From positions 210,937,848-211,001,847 of the forward strand of contig JAKGHH010000001.1 of assembly GCA_022828595.1 (NCBI GenBank): DNA of 64,000 nt. The letters are read 5' to 3'. The notes under the pieces were generated by a model that saw nothing but the letters and a program-made list of their open reading frames with translations, made no database searches and had not been told where the DNA came from. A program made the translations under genes and the position numbers. Source of the stretch: Nelumbo lutea (Eukaryota; Streptophyta; Magnoliopsida; Proteales; Nelumbonaceae). Numbering within the stretch: the first letter of the stretch is position 1; the number at the start of each line of letters is the position of its first letter. This document shows positions 33,947-46,200 of the stretch, piece after piece.

Positions 33947-34254
33947 GGCCCGGTTTGGTTTGCAGGAATAGGGCCTGGAATCGAAATCGGAATGAGCTAT
34001 TCCAATTCTAACTGTTTGGTTGGGTGGAATCAAAATCCCATTTCCATTCTTGCTGGAATGACATTCCCCCATTTGAGGGAATGACCATTCCTGCCTCTCT
34101 CTTGGGAATAAGATCTCATTCCTGCTGATTTTAATTCTCATTCCCATTTCTGTTTGAATCTAATAGACTATAAAAGTGGACCATTCTGATTTTGACTCCG
34201 GAAGATTTCAATTCTAATTCCGATTTCTATTCCGACTATAAACCAAACGGACCC
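33947..34254. mobile_element. Tourist-like (PIF/Harbinger) MITE
   Basis: 308 bp with terminal inverted repeats GGCCCGGTTTGGTTT and AAACCAAACGGACCC, flanked by the 3-bp duplication TTA (33944-33946 and 34255-34257). The ends, the TTA target and the size fit Tourist MITEs. The interior carries 'attcccatt'-type words on both strands. Further truncated relatives appear near 34470-34620 and 48310-48425. It lies in the 5' flank of BAHD3. Confidence 0.8.
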
Positions 34255-34828
34255 TTAGATTTATTGGTTTCTAAGTTTAGTTTATTATAATATAATATCT
34301 ACCTTAGTTACAAAGCCATTTACTCAAATAAAATTATACAAGTTGCTTGTCTGATGGATACTTGAGCATAAGGCCGAAGATACTTCATCATCACAATAAA
34401 ATAATAACGATAAATAGACTGCACTCCATCTTAGAATAGGGATAATAAAGTTCCACTTGGTTCCTAGTTGGAATCAAATCAGAATAGTATATTCTTAAAA
34501 TTTGTTTGGATCATATAGGAATTAGAATGTGAATTGGAATCAGATGGAATGAGATTTTATTCCTAAAGGATTAGGCAACAATGGGCATTCCCTCAAATGG
34601 GGGAATGCTATCCCACCAATAAGAATATCAATGGGCCGGTTTTGGGTTGAATCCTATCCAGACTAAAATCAATTTGGACAGATTGGACAGACCAATAAGA
34701 CATATTAGATTGGACCAATCCGGTCCAAAATATTTATTAGATTGGATTAGACCTGATCCGTCCTTAACAAATTTATATTGGATTGGGTTGGATTAAGCTA
34801 ATATCTGGTCTATTTATATAAGATAAGA

Positions 34829-36260
34829 ATATATGTGGCAATGGACCGGGTTTCAGTTGAAACTAATCTAAATCAAAATGAATTTGAATAGATTGAACAG
34901 TCCAAACATTGAACTGGACCGTTCCAAATTGGTCTAAAACATTCACTGGATTGGATTGAACCTGATCCATTTATAATAGACTTACATTGGACTGGATCGA
35001 ATTAGACCAACATTCACTTAAAAAACTAAATGGTTGAAATGGTTTGGGGCTGTGTGCTAGTATGTTCAAACAGGGAATCGTTTACCTTGTATCTAAATTT
35101 GTTTAAACGGAAAGCTAAGATGAACGTGGTGGATAGGTTCTATCATGTGCAATAAGTTTTATATTTGAAATCTTGTTTGAAATTGAATTGATGGGGATTC
35201 CGTGATCCGTCATCCAAATAATTAATTAGGATATATAAAACTATGGAGATTCCATGCAATAAGTTTGCAATTTCTCTTCGTATCTCCATCTTGACCATTG
35301 AAGGAAAAACATTGGTTATAGTCCAGCAAATGCTGAATAGGGATATTATTAATTGGGACCAAAATTATAGAATTAAAACCGTCTTGGTTAATAATTGGAT
35401 CTATTGGGTGCAAACCTGATTATACTGAAAATTATATATGTTTATTTGAATAATAATTTAAATTTTAAATTTTGATAATATAACCTTAATAAAAATGATA
35501 GAATGATATTAAATTATTTATATGGTAATAAATTCAACATTTTTAACTAATATTATCTTATTTATTATCTATTAAATTTACTATTTTATTTTTAAATATA
35601 AAATATCATAAAAATTATATGAAAATTAAAAAATATATATTATATACATTTAACAGAATAATTTGTTTCATATATGCATCGTTTCCAGACAGTTACAAAC
35701 CGAAACTGACTCAATATTTAATTAGGACAAAACCATGACACTAGAATCATTATAATCGGTTCGGTCGATTTTGGGTCCATATAATAGACCGTAACCCGTT
35801 GGCAGCACTACAGGTTGCTCATCAGCTAGCCAAATTATCCTGGAGTGCTTTAGACGAGAATAAAAGGTTGGGAGCAGGGGTGTTTATTATATCATGGTTT
35901 TCAAAATCAGACTAGATCGGACAGTCGGATCAAAAAAATTAGAAATCTGTCAGGTAAATGGTTCCGTTTTATTTTAAAATCGTTATTTTGTCAAAAACCA
36001 TTGATTTAGTTAGCAAATTGTTGACTCAAGCGGTTAAACCGTTTGATGGTTTTGACTGTTTTTATTTTTTAAATTTTTATTTTTTTGTCAGAATGGGCCA
36101 TCCATTTAGTTCGAATTATTAAACCATTCAACCCAGAAACTAGACCCTTGACCAATTCGGTTTTTAAAACCTTGCATTATGTGGTCTACACTACCAATTT
36201 GACCGAATCAAATTGAAATAGGGGGTTAGGTCTGGTATGACCTTAAAACCATTATATCAC
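34829..36260. repeat. Segmental duplication, copy A
   Basis: Nearly collinear with 48101-49800: 'gaatatatgtggcaatggac', 'gaacgtggtggataggttct', 'aattatatatgtttatttga' and the embedded MITE occur in the same order. Copy A lacks about 300 bp present in copy B around 48250-48540. This is the 5' flank of BAHD3. Confidence 0.85.
35893..36174. mobile_element. hAT-derived MITE, copy in duplication A
   Basis: 282 bp starting CATGGTTTTCAAAATCAG and ending TTTTTAAAACCTTG. The start matches the reverse complement of the right end of the hAT element at 1873-6636 over about 35 bp. Flanks TATTATAT and CATTATGT are decayed forms of the exact octamer seen in copy B. Confidence 0.8.
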
Positions 36261-36292
36261 CAGCAAATCTCAGGTGTTTTTTTTTTTTTTAT

Positions 36293-36722
36293 CTATGGGT
36301 TCCGACTATAACACAGGAGGAATTCCACACGCAAATGATACAATCCTTGAGACTCACCGCAACCGATATGTTTCATCATTAATGAACCAGACCGGAGATG
36401 AAACCACCTATCCTTGAGACTCATATCCTTCAAATCACCTCTGACATGGACTGAAGCCACGTGAAAACGCAACACCTCCGGAATATATCCAGTCAAGTCT
36501 GCATAAAGGGTTTTCGAATATACTTGTGTAAATTGAATATTCCCTACAGGTGTATAAGTAAATCCCACTATTATTGCTGCATTATATCTTATGGTGTCTT
36601 TAGAAAGCAGGGTGTGTATGCAGATCAACCATGAGAAATTCCTAGTTCCTCAGCTTTTTGCCCAACAAGAGATGAGAAACTTCCAATGCCATAACCTGAC
36701 AAAATGTTCAGCACCATACTGA
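36293..36722 (-). pseudogene. Unrecognised coding-like fragment
   Basis: A minus-strand frame (36628-36293, 111 codons) containing DVRGDLKDMSLKDRWFH-like sequence is preceded in another frame by SMVLNILSGYGIGSFSSLVG. Composition and residue usage look protein-derived and unlike the MITE DNA around it. I do not recognise a family. It may be a decayed host-gene fragment or chance. Confidence 0.25.
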
Positions 36723-37267
36723 CAAGTAGGAGTGGACACGGGTCGAACTTTTTACAAGTCATTGGAGCTCGGCTCGTGAAAAGTTCATCTTGGCTCAGCT
36801 CAAATTGAGATTTGAGGTCAAATTCAAATTTTATATTATATTCGTATAACAATCGAGCCAAGCCCGAGCATTCTTAAGTTTGGCTCGTTAGGCTCCTTAT
36901 ATATATAATTATATATAATTTATATTATTATATATATTATACCTTTCACTATATTTTATTCGTGATACTATTTTATAATTGTAGTCCCTTTGACACAGTG
37001 GCAATTTCAGAAATAAATAACCCTTACCTTATTCGACCTAACCTACCCAGACCCACTCGGCACTCGATCTCAAACCTCACTCCTCAGTCTCCTCTCTTTG
37101 TCTCTCCTCTCCTCTCAACTCTCAAGCTCTTAGGCCTTATCACCTCAGCCTCTCACCAGTCACCAGTCACCAGCCACCACCACCACAACTCTCGTCTCTG
37201 CTCACCTCTCAAGCTCTCCTCTCTCGTCTCTCCTCTGCTCTCAATTGTCAAGCTCGCAATCGCAGTC
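36723..37267. other. Repeat-rich, no gene
   Basis: A MITE-like segment begins near 36723 ('taggagtggacacgggtcga') with GGCTCG words. An AT-rich low-complexity run follows (36898-36945), then CT-rich DNA up to the gypsy LTR. Confidence 0.45.
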
Positions 37268-37606
37268 TGATAAGTGGAGAAGGTTAGCAAGGAACCGTGC
37301 CAAGAATCCATATTATCAGGACTACGTTGCATGAAGTGCAGGATGCGTGGCCATGCATATCTGCTAGCTGTTAGGCTTAAGAATGAGTCAAATAAATGAG
37401 TAGGAGTCAAATAAACGAGTGAGGGAATATCTCACTTTTGGTTGCGTCAGTTGTTGACTAGGCTAAAGTATAGGATAGACGGTTGCGTGAGTTTAGGAGA
37501 GTTAGTTGAGTGACTTCTTGTATTTAAACCTGGGTTACACAGAACCAAGGCAGTGAATTTTCAATAAAGCCACAAGCTATTTTCTTGCTTTAAAAAAAGT
37601 CTATCA
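37268..37606 (+). repeat. 5' LTR of the gypsy element
   Basis: 339 bp starting TGATA and ending TATCA, placed by the primer site two bases downstream. 'tatttaaacctggg' near 37520 is a TATA-like site, and 'caataaagcc' near 37562 may be the polyadenylation signal. With no 3' partner the left edge is inferred. Confidence 0.65.
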
Positions 37607-37607
37607 A

Positions 37608-37620
37608 TTGGTATCAGAGC
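37608..37620 (+). promoter_or_regulatory. Primer-binding site (tRNA-Met type)
   Basis: TTGGTATCAGAGC just downstream of the LTR, the usual initiator-tRNA complement of plant LTR elements. Confidence 0.88.
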
Positions 37621-37630
37621 AAGGCTGACG

Positions 37631-40600
37631 ATGGGAAGCCACAAAGAGCGAATAGAGAGTTTGGAGACCAGCGTGGGCAGTTTGCAGGAAAGCTTCAACC
37701 GCCTAGAGCTGGGATTTGGCGAGAAGTTGCAATGACTGGAGGCTGCAATCAGCAATCTCATGAAGGCGGCTGTGATACAACCGGAACCTAAGTTTAACCA
37801 AGTCACTGAGCGAAGCAGATCTTCATCAAGTGACTGAGATCGTGAGCACACAGGAGGAGACCACTTGCAAGACTGGAATTCCCCAGGTTTGCAAGAGAAG
37901 ATCCAACTGAGTGGCTCAATAAGGTGGAGCAATTCTTCAGGTATCAAGGCACTACAGAGCCACAGAAAGTACCTTTGGCCTCCTTCCATCTTGAAAGGGA
38001 AGCGGACCAGTGGTGGCAATGGTTGTATCAAGCTTACCAAGAAGAAAGAAGAGAAATTAGGTGGGACGTTTTTGTAGAGGAGTTGTGGTCGCGATTTGGA
38101 CCAACGGACTGCGAGGATTTCGATGAAGCCTTGTCCAAGATTCGACAGACAGGCTCTCTGCGGAACTACCAGCGGGAGTTTGAAAGACTAGGTAACAGAG
38201 TCCATGGCTGGACTCAGAAGGCTCTGGTAGGGACGTTTATGGGCGGCCTCAAGACGGACATTGCGGACGGGATTAGAATGTTTAAACCAAAGTCACTCAA
38301 AGAGGCCATTAGCCTAGCCAGGATGAGGGATGAACAAATCAGTCAGCAAAAGAAGGTGACTAGGTTCCATGCGGTTGTGGCTACTGTGATGAGTTCGACT
38401 TTGACCAACCCCAAGCCAGCATTACCGATGAAGCGGTTATCTTGGGAAGAGATGCAACGACGATGTGCACAAGGACTCTGCTTCAACTGTGATGAGAAAT
38501 TTGTCATGGGACACAAGTCTAAGGGTCCACAACTGTTGCTATTAGAAGGAAGCTTGGAGGAGGATGAGGAGGAACCGGAAGGCCTTGAGATTTCGCTGCA
38601 TGCTCTCACGGGCTGGTCCTGCTCGCACCTTGAGAGTTGTAGCTAGAGTCGGCTCCCACGATGCACCCCTCAAATGTCAAGGGAGGTTCGAGAATGTCAA
38701 AGTGTGGCTACAAGGTACCCCATTCACTCCAACTCTTTACTCTTTACCACTAATCGGGTTAGATATGGTGCTAGGGGTCTAATGGCTCGAGCAGCTAGGC
38801 ACAGTCATGTGTGACTGGAAAAGGATGACGATGGATTTCATGTGGAAAGGAAGCCCCCATCGCCTAGAAGGAATCAATCATAAGCTGATCCAACCTGCCG
38901 AACTCAGAGCCATATCAAAGGAAACAAAACAAGGGAATTCTTTGTTTGCCGTGTGCTTATGGATGTCTGTAGAGGAGGGGGTTCCTATAGAGATGCGGCC
39001 ATTACTGCAAGAATTTGAGGACGTGTGCTAAGAACCAAAGCAGCTACCTCCTTCATGAGAAATTGACCACCAAATCATCCTCAAAGAAGGGACCGAGCCG
39101 GTTAATGTACGACCCTATAGGTATGCTCATTTCCAAAAGATCGAGATAGAGAAACAAGTACAAGACATGCTCAACATGGGAATAATCAAGACTAGCACCA
39201 GCCCCTTTTCTTCACCCGTCTTGTTGGCAAAGAAAAAAGATAGACGTGGCAGTTTTGCACAGATTATCGGGCCCTCAATGCCATTACTATCAAAGACAGA
39301 TTCCCAATCCCAACGGTGGAGGACATGCTAGACGAGCTATATGGAGCAACTTACTTTACTAAGCTCGATCTAATATCGGGTTATCACTAGGTGCGAGTCC
39401 ACCCTGCGGACACTCACAAGACAGCCTTCTGCACACACAATGGCCATTACGAATACTTGGTCATGCCTTTCAGATTATGCAATGCCCCCTCAACTTTTCA
39501 ATCTCTAATGAACTCAAACTTTTGGCCATTCTTAAGAAAAATTGTGCTGGTTTTCTTCGATGACATTCTCATCTATATCCCGGAGTGGGAAACGCATCTT
39601 ATGCATGTTCGAAAAGCTTTCAAAGTATTGAGACACCATCGATTTTTTTGTTAAACTTTGCAAGTGCGCCTTTAGTCAACAAGAGATCGAATACTTGGGT
39701 CACATTGTCTCTGTACAAGGGGTGCACGTGGATCCTGGAAAGGTAAGAGCTATGATAGAATGGCCTGAACCTACTAATGTGTCTAAACTGCATAGTTTCC
39801 TAGGTCTCACAGGCTACTACCGTAAGTTCATAAGAAACTACAGAATGATAGCCCAGCCTCTCACCAATCTGCTCAAGAAAGGCCAGTTCGCATGGGGCAA
39901 GGAGGCCAAAGAGGCATTTGAAGCCTTAAAACAAGCCATATCGTCGACCCCAACCTTGGCCATGCCCAACTTCGACGAACCATTTGTCATAGAGACAGAT
40001 GCATCAGGGGAAGGCATTGGAGCAGTCCTAAGCCAATAAGGGAAGCCCATAGCTTATATGAGCCGAGCCTTAGGAGTTGCAAAACAGGCTTGGTCCATTT
40101 ACGCTAAGGAAATGCTAGCCATCATACAAGCAATCAAAACATGGCAGCCATACCTTATGGGATGCAAATTCTATATCCAAACAGATCAACGGAGCCTTAA
40201 GTACTTGCTTGAGCAGCGCGGGTTTCCAAGCTGCTAGGATATGATTATGAAATCCTATACAAACTGGGGAAAGAGAACTCAGCCGCAGATGCTTTGTCAA
40301 GGAGGTTAGAAAGTCCCAACCTCCATACATTATATACTTCTCATGCCTCTCTATGGGACGAGATCAAGAGAGATATGCAACAACACCCTTATATGGTACG
40401 GATCAGTCAACAAGCTACAAACAAACCCGGAACTCCATACAGTTGATGCAACGGACTGATCTACTATAAGAACAGGGTTGTTGTTCCGTCGGATTCTCCA
40501 ATCATACCAAAATTCCTCCATGAATTCCACGATACTCCCTATGGAGGTCATTCTAGTGTATTGCGGACGTACAAGTGATTGGCACAATAGTTCTATTAGT

Positions 40601-41432
40601 CGTCTATGCACCAATCAATTCAAAAATATGTCGCCTCTTGTGTAGTGTGCCAGAAAAATAAATCAGAGACCCTCTCCCTAGCTGGATTCATGCCCCCACT
40701 ACCCATTCCATGTCAGGTATGGGATGACATAACCATGGACTTCGTGGAGGGACTTCCACCCTCACAAGGGAAAAGCACAATCATGGTCGTCATAGATCGT
40801 CTAAGCAAGTTTGCTCATTTCTTGCCTCTATCTCATCCACACACGGCCAAAACAGTTGCGGACAGATTTATAGGAGTGGTTAAACTTCACGGGATGCCAA
40901 AATCTATTATCAGTGATAGAGATCCTATCTTTGTTAGCTATTTTTGGCTTGAGTTTTTCAAGCTGTCAAGGTCCAAGCTACATATGAGTACATCCTACCA
41001 CCCCCAAACAAATGGACAATCCGAAGTGGTCAACCACTGTTTGTAGGAGTACTTGCGCTGCTTTGTATCCCAGCAACAGAAGAGATGGAGCAATTACCTG
41101 CTGTGGGCTGAATTCTGGTACAATACTACGTACCATAGCTCAATCGGCATGACTCCCTTCCAAGCACTATATGGGAGGACTCCACCGGCAATTCCACATT
41201 ATTCAATCGGCACATCACCTGTCCATGAGGTAGACAAAGCATTGGAGACAAGGGATAACATCCTCAAACAACTAAAATCTCACCTGCAGGCGACTATTAA
41301 TCGAATGAAGCAAATAGCGGACTCAAAGAGAAGGGAGATTGTTTATCAAAAAGGTGATTTTGTATTGCTTAAGCTCCAACCATATCGTCAGCACACTGCT
41401 TATAAAAGAGCCCACCACAAACTCGCTAGCAA
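37631..41432 (+). pseudogene. gypsy gag-pol, multiply broken
   Basis: Gag: 37631 ATG with a stop near 37731, then a good frame at 37924-38646 (READQWWQWLYQAY) with a zinc knuckle CFNCDEKFVMGHKS whose last Cys is Ser. The protease active-site region (DSGSTHN-type) is absent between 38670 and 38690; the GLDMVLGV end survives. [11 protein letters not shown] near 39220, a frameshift, then [10 protein letters not shown], stop, and VFFDDILIY near 39550. RNase H region 39695-40039 (GHIVSVQGVHVDPGKVRAMI, IETDASGEGIGAVLSQ) ends in a stop. Integrase zinc-binding and core at 40606-41046 (TMDFVEGLPPSQGKSTIMVV, ISDRDPIF, STSYHPQTNGQSEV), stop, then 41053-41432 (KLQPYRQHTAYKRA). No intact polyprotein is possible. 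Confidence 0.88.
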
Positions 41433-41495
41433 GCATTCCACTATGAGTTTCCCATTAGGGCCTGTTGGATTTTAATATCATAAGAGATTAAATCC
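41433..41495. repeat. 63-bp chip identical in structure to the BAHD3-exon/solo-LTR junction
   Basis: Matches 32772-32834 with only two mismatches. That stretch comprises the last 30 bp of BAHD3 exon-1 sequence, including GGGCC, plus the first 33 bp of the LTR (TGTTGGATTTTAAT...). Here it is wedged between the broken gypsy integrase and an inverted copia fragment. It is best read as a relic of a second copy of the BAHD3 locus. Confidence 0.9.
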
Positions 41496-41496
41496 T

Positions 41497-42790
41497 ATTT
41501 ATCATTGTGCAACAGAGCTTTGTACTCATCCTCCATGGTGAGTACCCAATGGGGATCTTTCTTTGCAATAGTGTAGCAAGAGGGTTCAAGATTGGGGTCA
41601 ACAGAGGCTTCCAAAGCATGCCGAGGGTTTGGCTTGCGAACACCACTCATGCTCCGTGTCATCATGGGATGAGCATTAAGTGGGGTTGAAGTGGAACAAG
41701 AGGGTGTATCTAATGAGGTTGATGATGATGGGATCAATTCGGTAGAACTAACACCAGTGGATATAAAAGGTGGGATAGGGGAGTGGTGCCGATGGGTACG
41801 GGAATGGTCAAAGGAGAAGGACACGGATATATAATGATAGGAAGGCCAACCACAATGTTGGTAGCTGAGTTGGGAAGTGGAGCAGTGCTGCCATAAGTGC
41901 ATGGGAAGGTATGTTCATCAAAAACCACATTACAGGAAATATATAGACGACCAGATGTTAAATCCAAGCATTTGTACCCTTTGTGATATAAACTGTAACC
42001 CATAAACAAACAACATTTGGAGCGATTGTCCATCTTAGAGCGGTTATAGGATCTGAGATGTGGATAGCAAGCACATCCGAAAATGCACAACATAGTGTAA
42101 TCAGGTTTAGTGCCAAAAAGACACTCTAAAGGAGAATTCATGTCCAGTATTGGAGAAGAGAGCTAGTTAATTAAAAAAACTGTAGTCTCAAAGGCATTAT
42201 ACCAGTAATGTTTGGGCATTGAAGCTGTAGACAGAAGGGTGAGACCCATTTCAACAATATGGCGGTGGCATCATTCTACATCCCCATTTTGTTCATGAAC
42301 ATGAGGACATGAGAGACGATGAGTGATGCCTGAATCAGAGAGAATAGAGAGAAGTGGTTTGTACTCGGTGCCTCCATCTGTTTGCAGAGTTTTGATAGAG
42401 GTGTTCAATAAATTCTCCACATTCTTCTTAAAAGCAGCAAAAATAGAGACAACCTGAGTTTTAGAGGTCATAAGAAAAATCCATATATACTTGCTGTAAG
42501 CATCAACAAAAATCAAATAATAGCGAAAACCATGACTTGTAGAGACAGGGGTTGGTCCCCAAACATCAAAAAATAAAAGTTCTAATGGATACTTTGCAAC
42601 AAAAGTATTATTAGAAAATGACAAGGTATGACTCTTGCCTAGTGGATAGGATGGACAAAAAGAGATGCCCTTATTTGAAACTAGAAGTTGAAATGAAGAC
42701 AAGATGTGGGTAGCTACTCACTTGCTGGGATGTCCTAGCTGATGATGCCATACAAAAACCGATACTTTCTCACCAATGAATGCCGATACT
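41497..42790 (-). pseudogene. copia pol fragment: integrase to start of reverse transcriptase
   Basis: Minus-strand frames in gene order. 42702-42271 is the integrase core (FFDVWGPTPVSTSHGFRYYL, SIKTLQTDGGTEYKPLLS). 42141-41734 is the integrase C-terminal region (MNSPLECLFGTKPDYTMLCI, FMGYSLYHKGYKCLD). 41902-41495 is the linker and start of RT (HPMMTRSMSGVRKP, AKKDPHWVLTMEDEYKAL). A stop separates the core from the 42141 frame, and frames shift. No LTR. A partial second copy occurs at 45665-46165. Confidence 0.88.
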
Positions 42791-42815
42791 TTCTCACCAA
42801 TGAAACCAATACTTC

Positions 42816-45664
42816 AGTGGTATCAGAGCCAGGTTCGAGTCTTGAACCAAAATAGAACAGATTTGAGCCTGTGCAAATGAGTAGAGGGCGTTCTACCCGA
42901 TTTGTGCAATTAACGCTTTTTGGGGAATTGGTTCCCATATTATGGGCAAATGATCTGGAAAATAAATCTTTATTATTCTATGATATTTATAGAATTGTTC
43001 TATGAATTTTTCTTGAATTTTTGGGCTGCACATGTGATGGAGATCGAATCCTGATGGTTCCAAGGTTGGCACACCCAACAATTTCTTTTCTATTCAATTT
43101 GGTCTGTAAATAATTTTTATTTTTTATTTTTAGACAAATTGTATAGGAATTTGATGTGATGTAATAATAGAAAAATTAGGTTTTTCTATTTTATTTCTAT
43201 CTGGAGATCGTTGGAGCGTGCAACAAAGGAGAAGAAATTTTTGTAGAAACAAGTTTTGCGATCTACGATTTTGCAGATATCGATTATGCAATCTACGATT
43301 AACTATTCTTTGCAAGTATACAAGATATCCAAGAAAATTACAGTGCAACCCTCTGATTTTAGTTTCTTTATAATTTGATTATCTTGAATTAATTTATTTT
43401 TAGATCATTATTATTGAATTAAATCTTGAACTGAACAGCAAAACTCGGGTCGATTTACACTAGATTTGGTCCAAACTGGTTGGACCAAATTGTTGTTTCG
43501 ATGGGGTTGGTTTTTCTAACCCTAATTAGATTCAGGCTAGAGAGTTGATGGCCCATTTCAATCTTTAATTCGGCCCACCTTTGTAAAACTTGATTTTAAT
43601 ATGATAATGACTAAATCAGCCTTAAATTAACAACATGGGCCAAACTGCTTTTTGCAGTACAGCCCATGTACCTAGATAATGTTATATGATAATATTGTGG
43701 GCTCTGTTGGGCTAATATTGATTTAATCTAATTAATTAAGATTTTTATAAATAGTCTAATTGATTGGATCATTTTATTTCATGCATGTGATGTATGGATG
43801 TGTGATGTGCTATGTACATGGACCATAAGTACTTGACCCATGATTATTTCGATAGTGGCTCTTTCGCACACCATGGCTGAATGCACATCATTTCCATGGT
43901 GTCCATAAGATCATTGGATGATCTCCCATTTGGTGGGCCCCACATTAGCTTCCTCCACAAGAGGAACCGTGCAGAACCCTAGCCATTTAGGGCCCATTTA
44001 AATATGACTTTGAGAAAGTCAATGGGAACCACATTGGTTTGACCTAAATAAAACTATGACGTAATATTTCGTTCCCTCCATTGAAATATGAGTGCATGTG
44101 ATAGGGAGACTCATATGATAAACTCTCTAAATGCCTTTCATTATTAACATGAAGATGGGTCATTCAGTAATGAGGAAATGTACCATAAAATTGGGCTATC
44201 CATTTGCTGCTGGATATGTTGGATTGTTTCATAAGATGATAGGGGCGTCATAGACCGATGCGGGAGGGGCCTATCCTAAAATGGAAAACTTTCTCACGGT
44301 ACCTTAGTGTTCATGAATATGATGGGTAAGCACTCATTGGACAGAAAGGTTTAACCTAAAATGACAATGAACCTTGTCTAACAGAGGCCAAAGGGAAAGC
44401 TCATGCGATGAGTGGATGTGATCCTTCACAAAATGGGGTAGGGTTATGCAGCTGAAACAATTGGCTCAATGCACCCTATGTGGTTTCCCACATTTCCAGA
44501 GTCATAAGTTCGCAGTCTCCATCACTAAGATAGGAGGAAAATCTTAGAGATGAACAAATGGAAATTGAACATAGATTAAAAATCATATCTATGTAGATAA
44601 CATGAATCAAATCAGGTTCTTGGCTAATATTTGCTTTGCCTTTTATCAGAAATGGCAAACGGACAATTCAACAAACTGTTGGATGATAATAAGCTTAAGG
44701 GCCCAAATTACGTTGACTGGTATCATAACCTTATGTTGGTTCTAATGTTTGAGAAATTTGACAAAGTTGCTAAAAACATTGCTCCGGATTGTTTGGGTGA
44801 TAGGGCTTCTGAGGCCCACAGGAGAGACTATCAAGAATGGGAGGAGAAAAACTCTCTTGCCCGATGCTATATCATAACCTCCTTAGACAATCAGATACAA
44901 CGACAATTCGATCAGATTGAAGTGTCCAAAAATATCTTGGATAGTCTAAGGACAATGTATGAGGAGTAGAATTGTTCTACTCATCAGAAAGTCCTAAAAC
45001 AATTTATGACCACACAAATGTCCAAGAACCAGCTAGTTCATGACCATTGTCTTAAGATAATGGGGTACATCAATGAACTGGAGGCTTTTAGATCTTGGCT
45101 AGATTATGTCACCAAAGTTGATGCCATCATGAACTCTTTGCCTCCTTTCTTCAATCAGTTCATCATGAATTACAATATGAACAAGCTAAACGTTAGCCTC
45201 CAGGAACTCAGTAATATGTTGCAGAGGGACGAGGAACCAAAAAGCAGAGGAAGGACAAGACATCAGATGCTTGTCACTCCTGCAAACAGGTTGATCACTG
45301 GAAGATGAACTACCCTCAGTACCTTGAGACCAAGAAACAAGGTAATTTTGAATCCTTTATCATAAAAACCAATATGTTGGTGAGTTTTTCTCCCTGGTGT
45401 ATTGATTCCGGGGCTTCTACTCATGTATATAAGACATTGCAGGGGTTTAGGACAAGCAGAAGACTGAGTGACGGTGAAGTGATTCTTTACTTGGGTACTT
45501 CTATAAGCATTGAAACTATAGCCATAGGAACTGTAGAATTGTATTTCAGAGAAGGAACAATTACATTAAAAGATTGTCTTTATGTACCCAATTTGAGAAG
45601 AAATTTGATTTTTATTTCAAAACTATGTGTGGATGGATATTCTATTCTCTTTGTAGAGATTTGA
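42816..45664 (+). pseudogene. copia element fragment: PBS, long leader, gag and protease
   Basis: TGGTATCAGAGCC at 42819-42831 is a primer site, but inverted copia DNA rather than a matching LTR precedes it. A leader of about 1.8 kb without coding capacity follows. Gag starts at 44652 (MANGQFNKLLDDNKLKGPNY) and is cut by a stop at 44967. It resumes at 45006 (TTQMSKNQLVHDHCLKIMGY) and shifts near 45240-45300, where a degenerate zinc-knuckle region lies. The protease active site WCIDSGASTHV is near 45395-45430, continuing to 45664, where the sequence jumps to an inverted integrase fragment. TNT1/SIRE-type copia, non-functional. Confidence 0.85.
42819..42831 (+). promoter_or_regulatory. Primer-binding site without a recognisable LTR
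   Basis: TGGTATCAGAGCC, a perfect tRNA-Met-type match. Directly upstream lies a minus-strand copia integrase fragment with a duplicated 'gatactttctcaccaatgaa' motif, instead of an LTR end. Confidence 0.75.
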
Positions 45665-46165
45665 TTGAGTTGTTCGGTACCTCCATTTGTTTCAAAATTG
45701 TGTTTGAATCAAAGAGAATAGGGAAAAGTGGTTTGTATTCAATACCTTCATTTGTTTGTAGAGTTTTGATAGAGGTGTTCAATAAGTTATCCACATTCTT
45801 CTTAAAAGCAGCAAAAATAGAGGCAACCTGAGTTTTAGAGGTCATAGGAAAAATCCATATATACTTTCTATAAGAATTAACAAAAATCAAATAATAGCGA
45901 AAATCATGTCTTGTAGAGATAGGGGTCGGTCCCCAAACATCAGAAAATAAATGTTCTAATGGATACTTCACAACAAAAGTACTATCAGAAAATGGAAAGG
46001 TATGACTCTTGCCTAGTGGACAGGATGGACAAAAAGAGACATCCTTATTTGAAACTGGAAGCTGAAATGAAGATAAGATGTGGGCAGCTACTTGCTTACT
46101 GGGATGTCATAGTCGTTGATGCGATACGGAAACCGATATTTTCTCACCAATGAATGCCGATGGTG
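45665..46165 (-). pseudogene. Second copy of the copia integrase fragment
   Basis: The minus-strand frame 45971-45642 carries LFSDVWGPTPISTRHDFRYY and SIKTLQTNEGIEYKPLFP, homologous to the integrase frame at 42271-42702. The metal-binding DGG of that copy is NEG here. DNA homology continues to about 46160 ('ttctcaccaatgaatgccga'), the same phrase that precedes the primer site at 42819. It lies on the far side of the plus-strand gag fragment. Confidence 0.85.
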
Positions 46166-46200
46166 CTTTAGTTGTGCAATTTGTTTTCAGTTGATAGAGT

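Larger units (their letters stand above)
37268..41432 (+). mobile_element. Ty3/gypsy (chromovirus-like) retrotransposon, 3' end lost
   Basis: A 5' LTR (37268-37606), a tRNA-Met primer site (37608-37620), then gag, remnants of protease, reverse transcriptase, RNase H and integrase in the gypsy order. The element stops at about 41432 within the linker that normally precedes the chromodomain, where an unrelated 63-bp chip follows. No 3' LTR is present. Confidence 0.88.
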
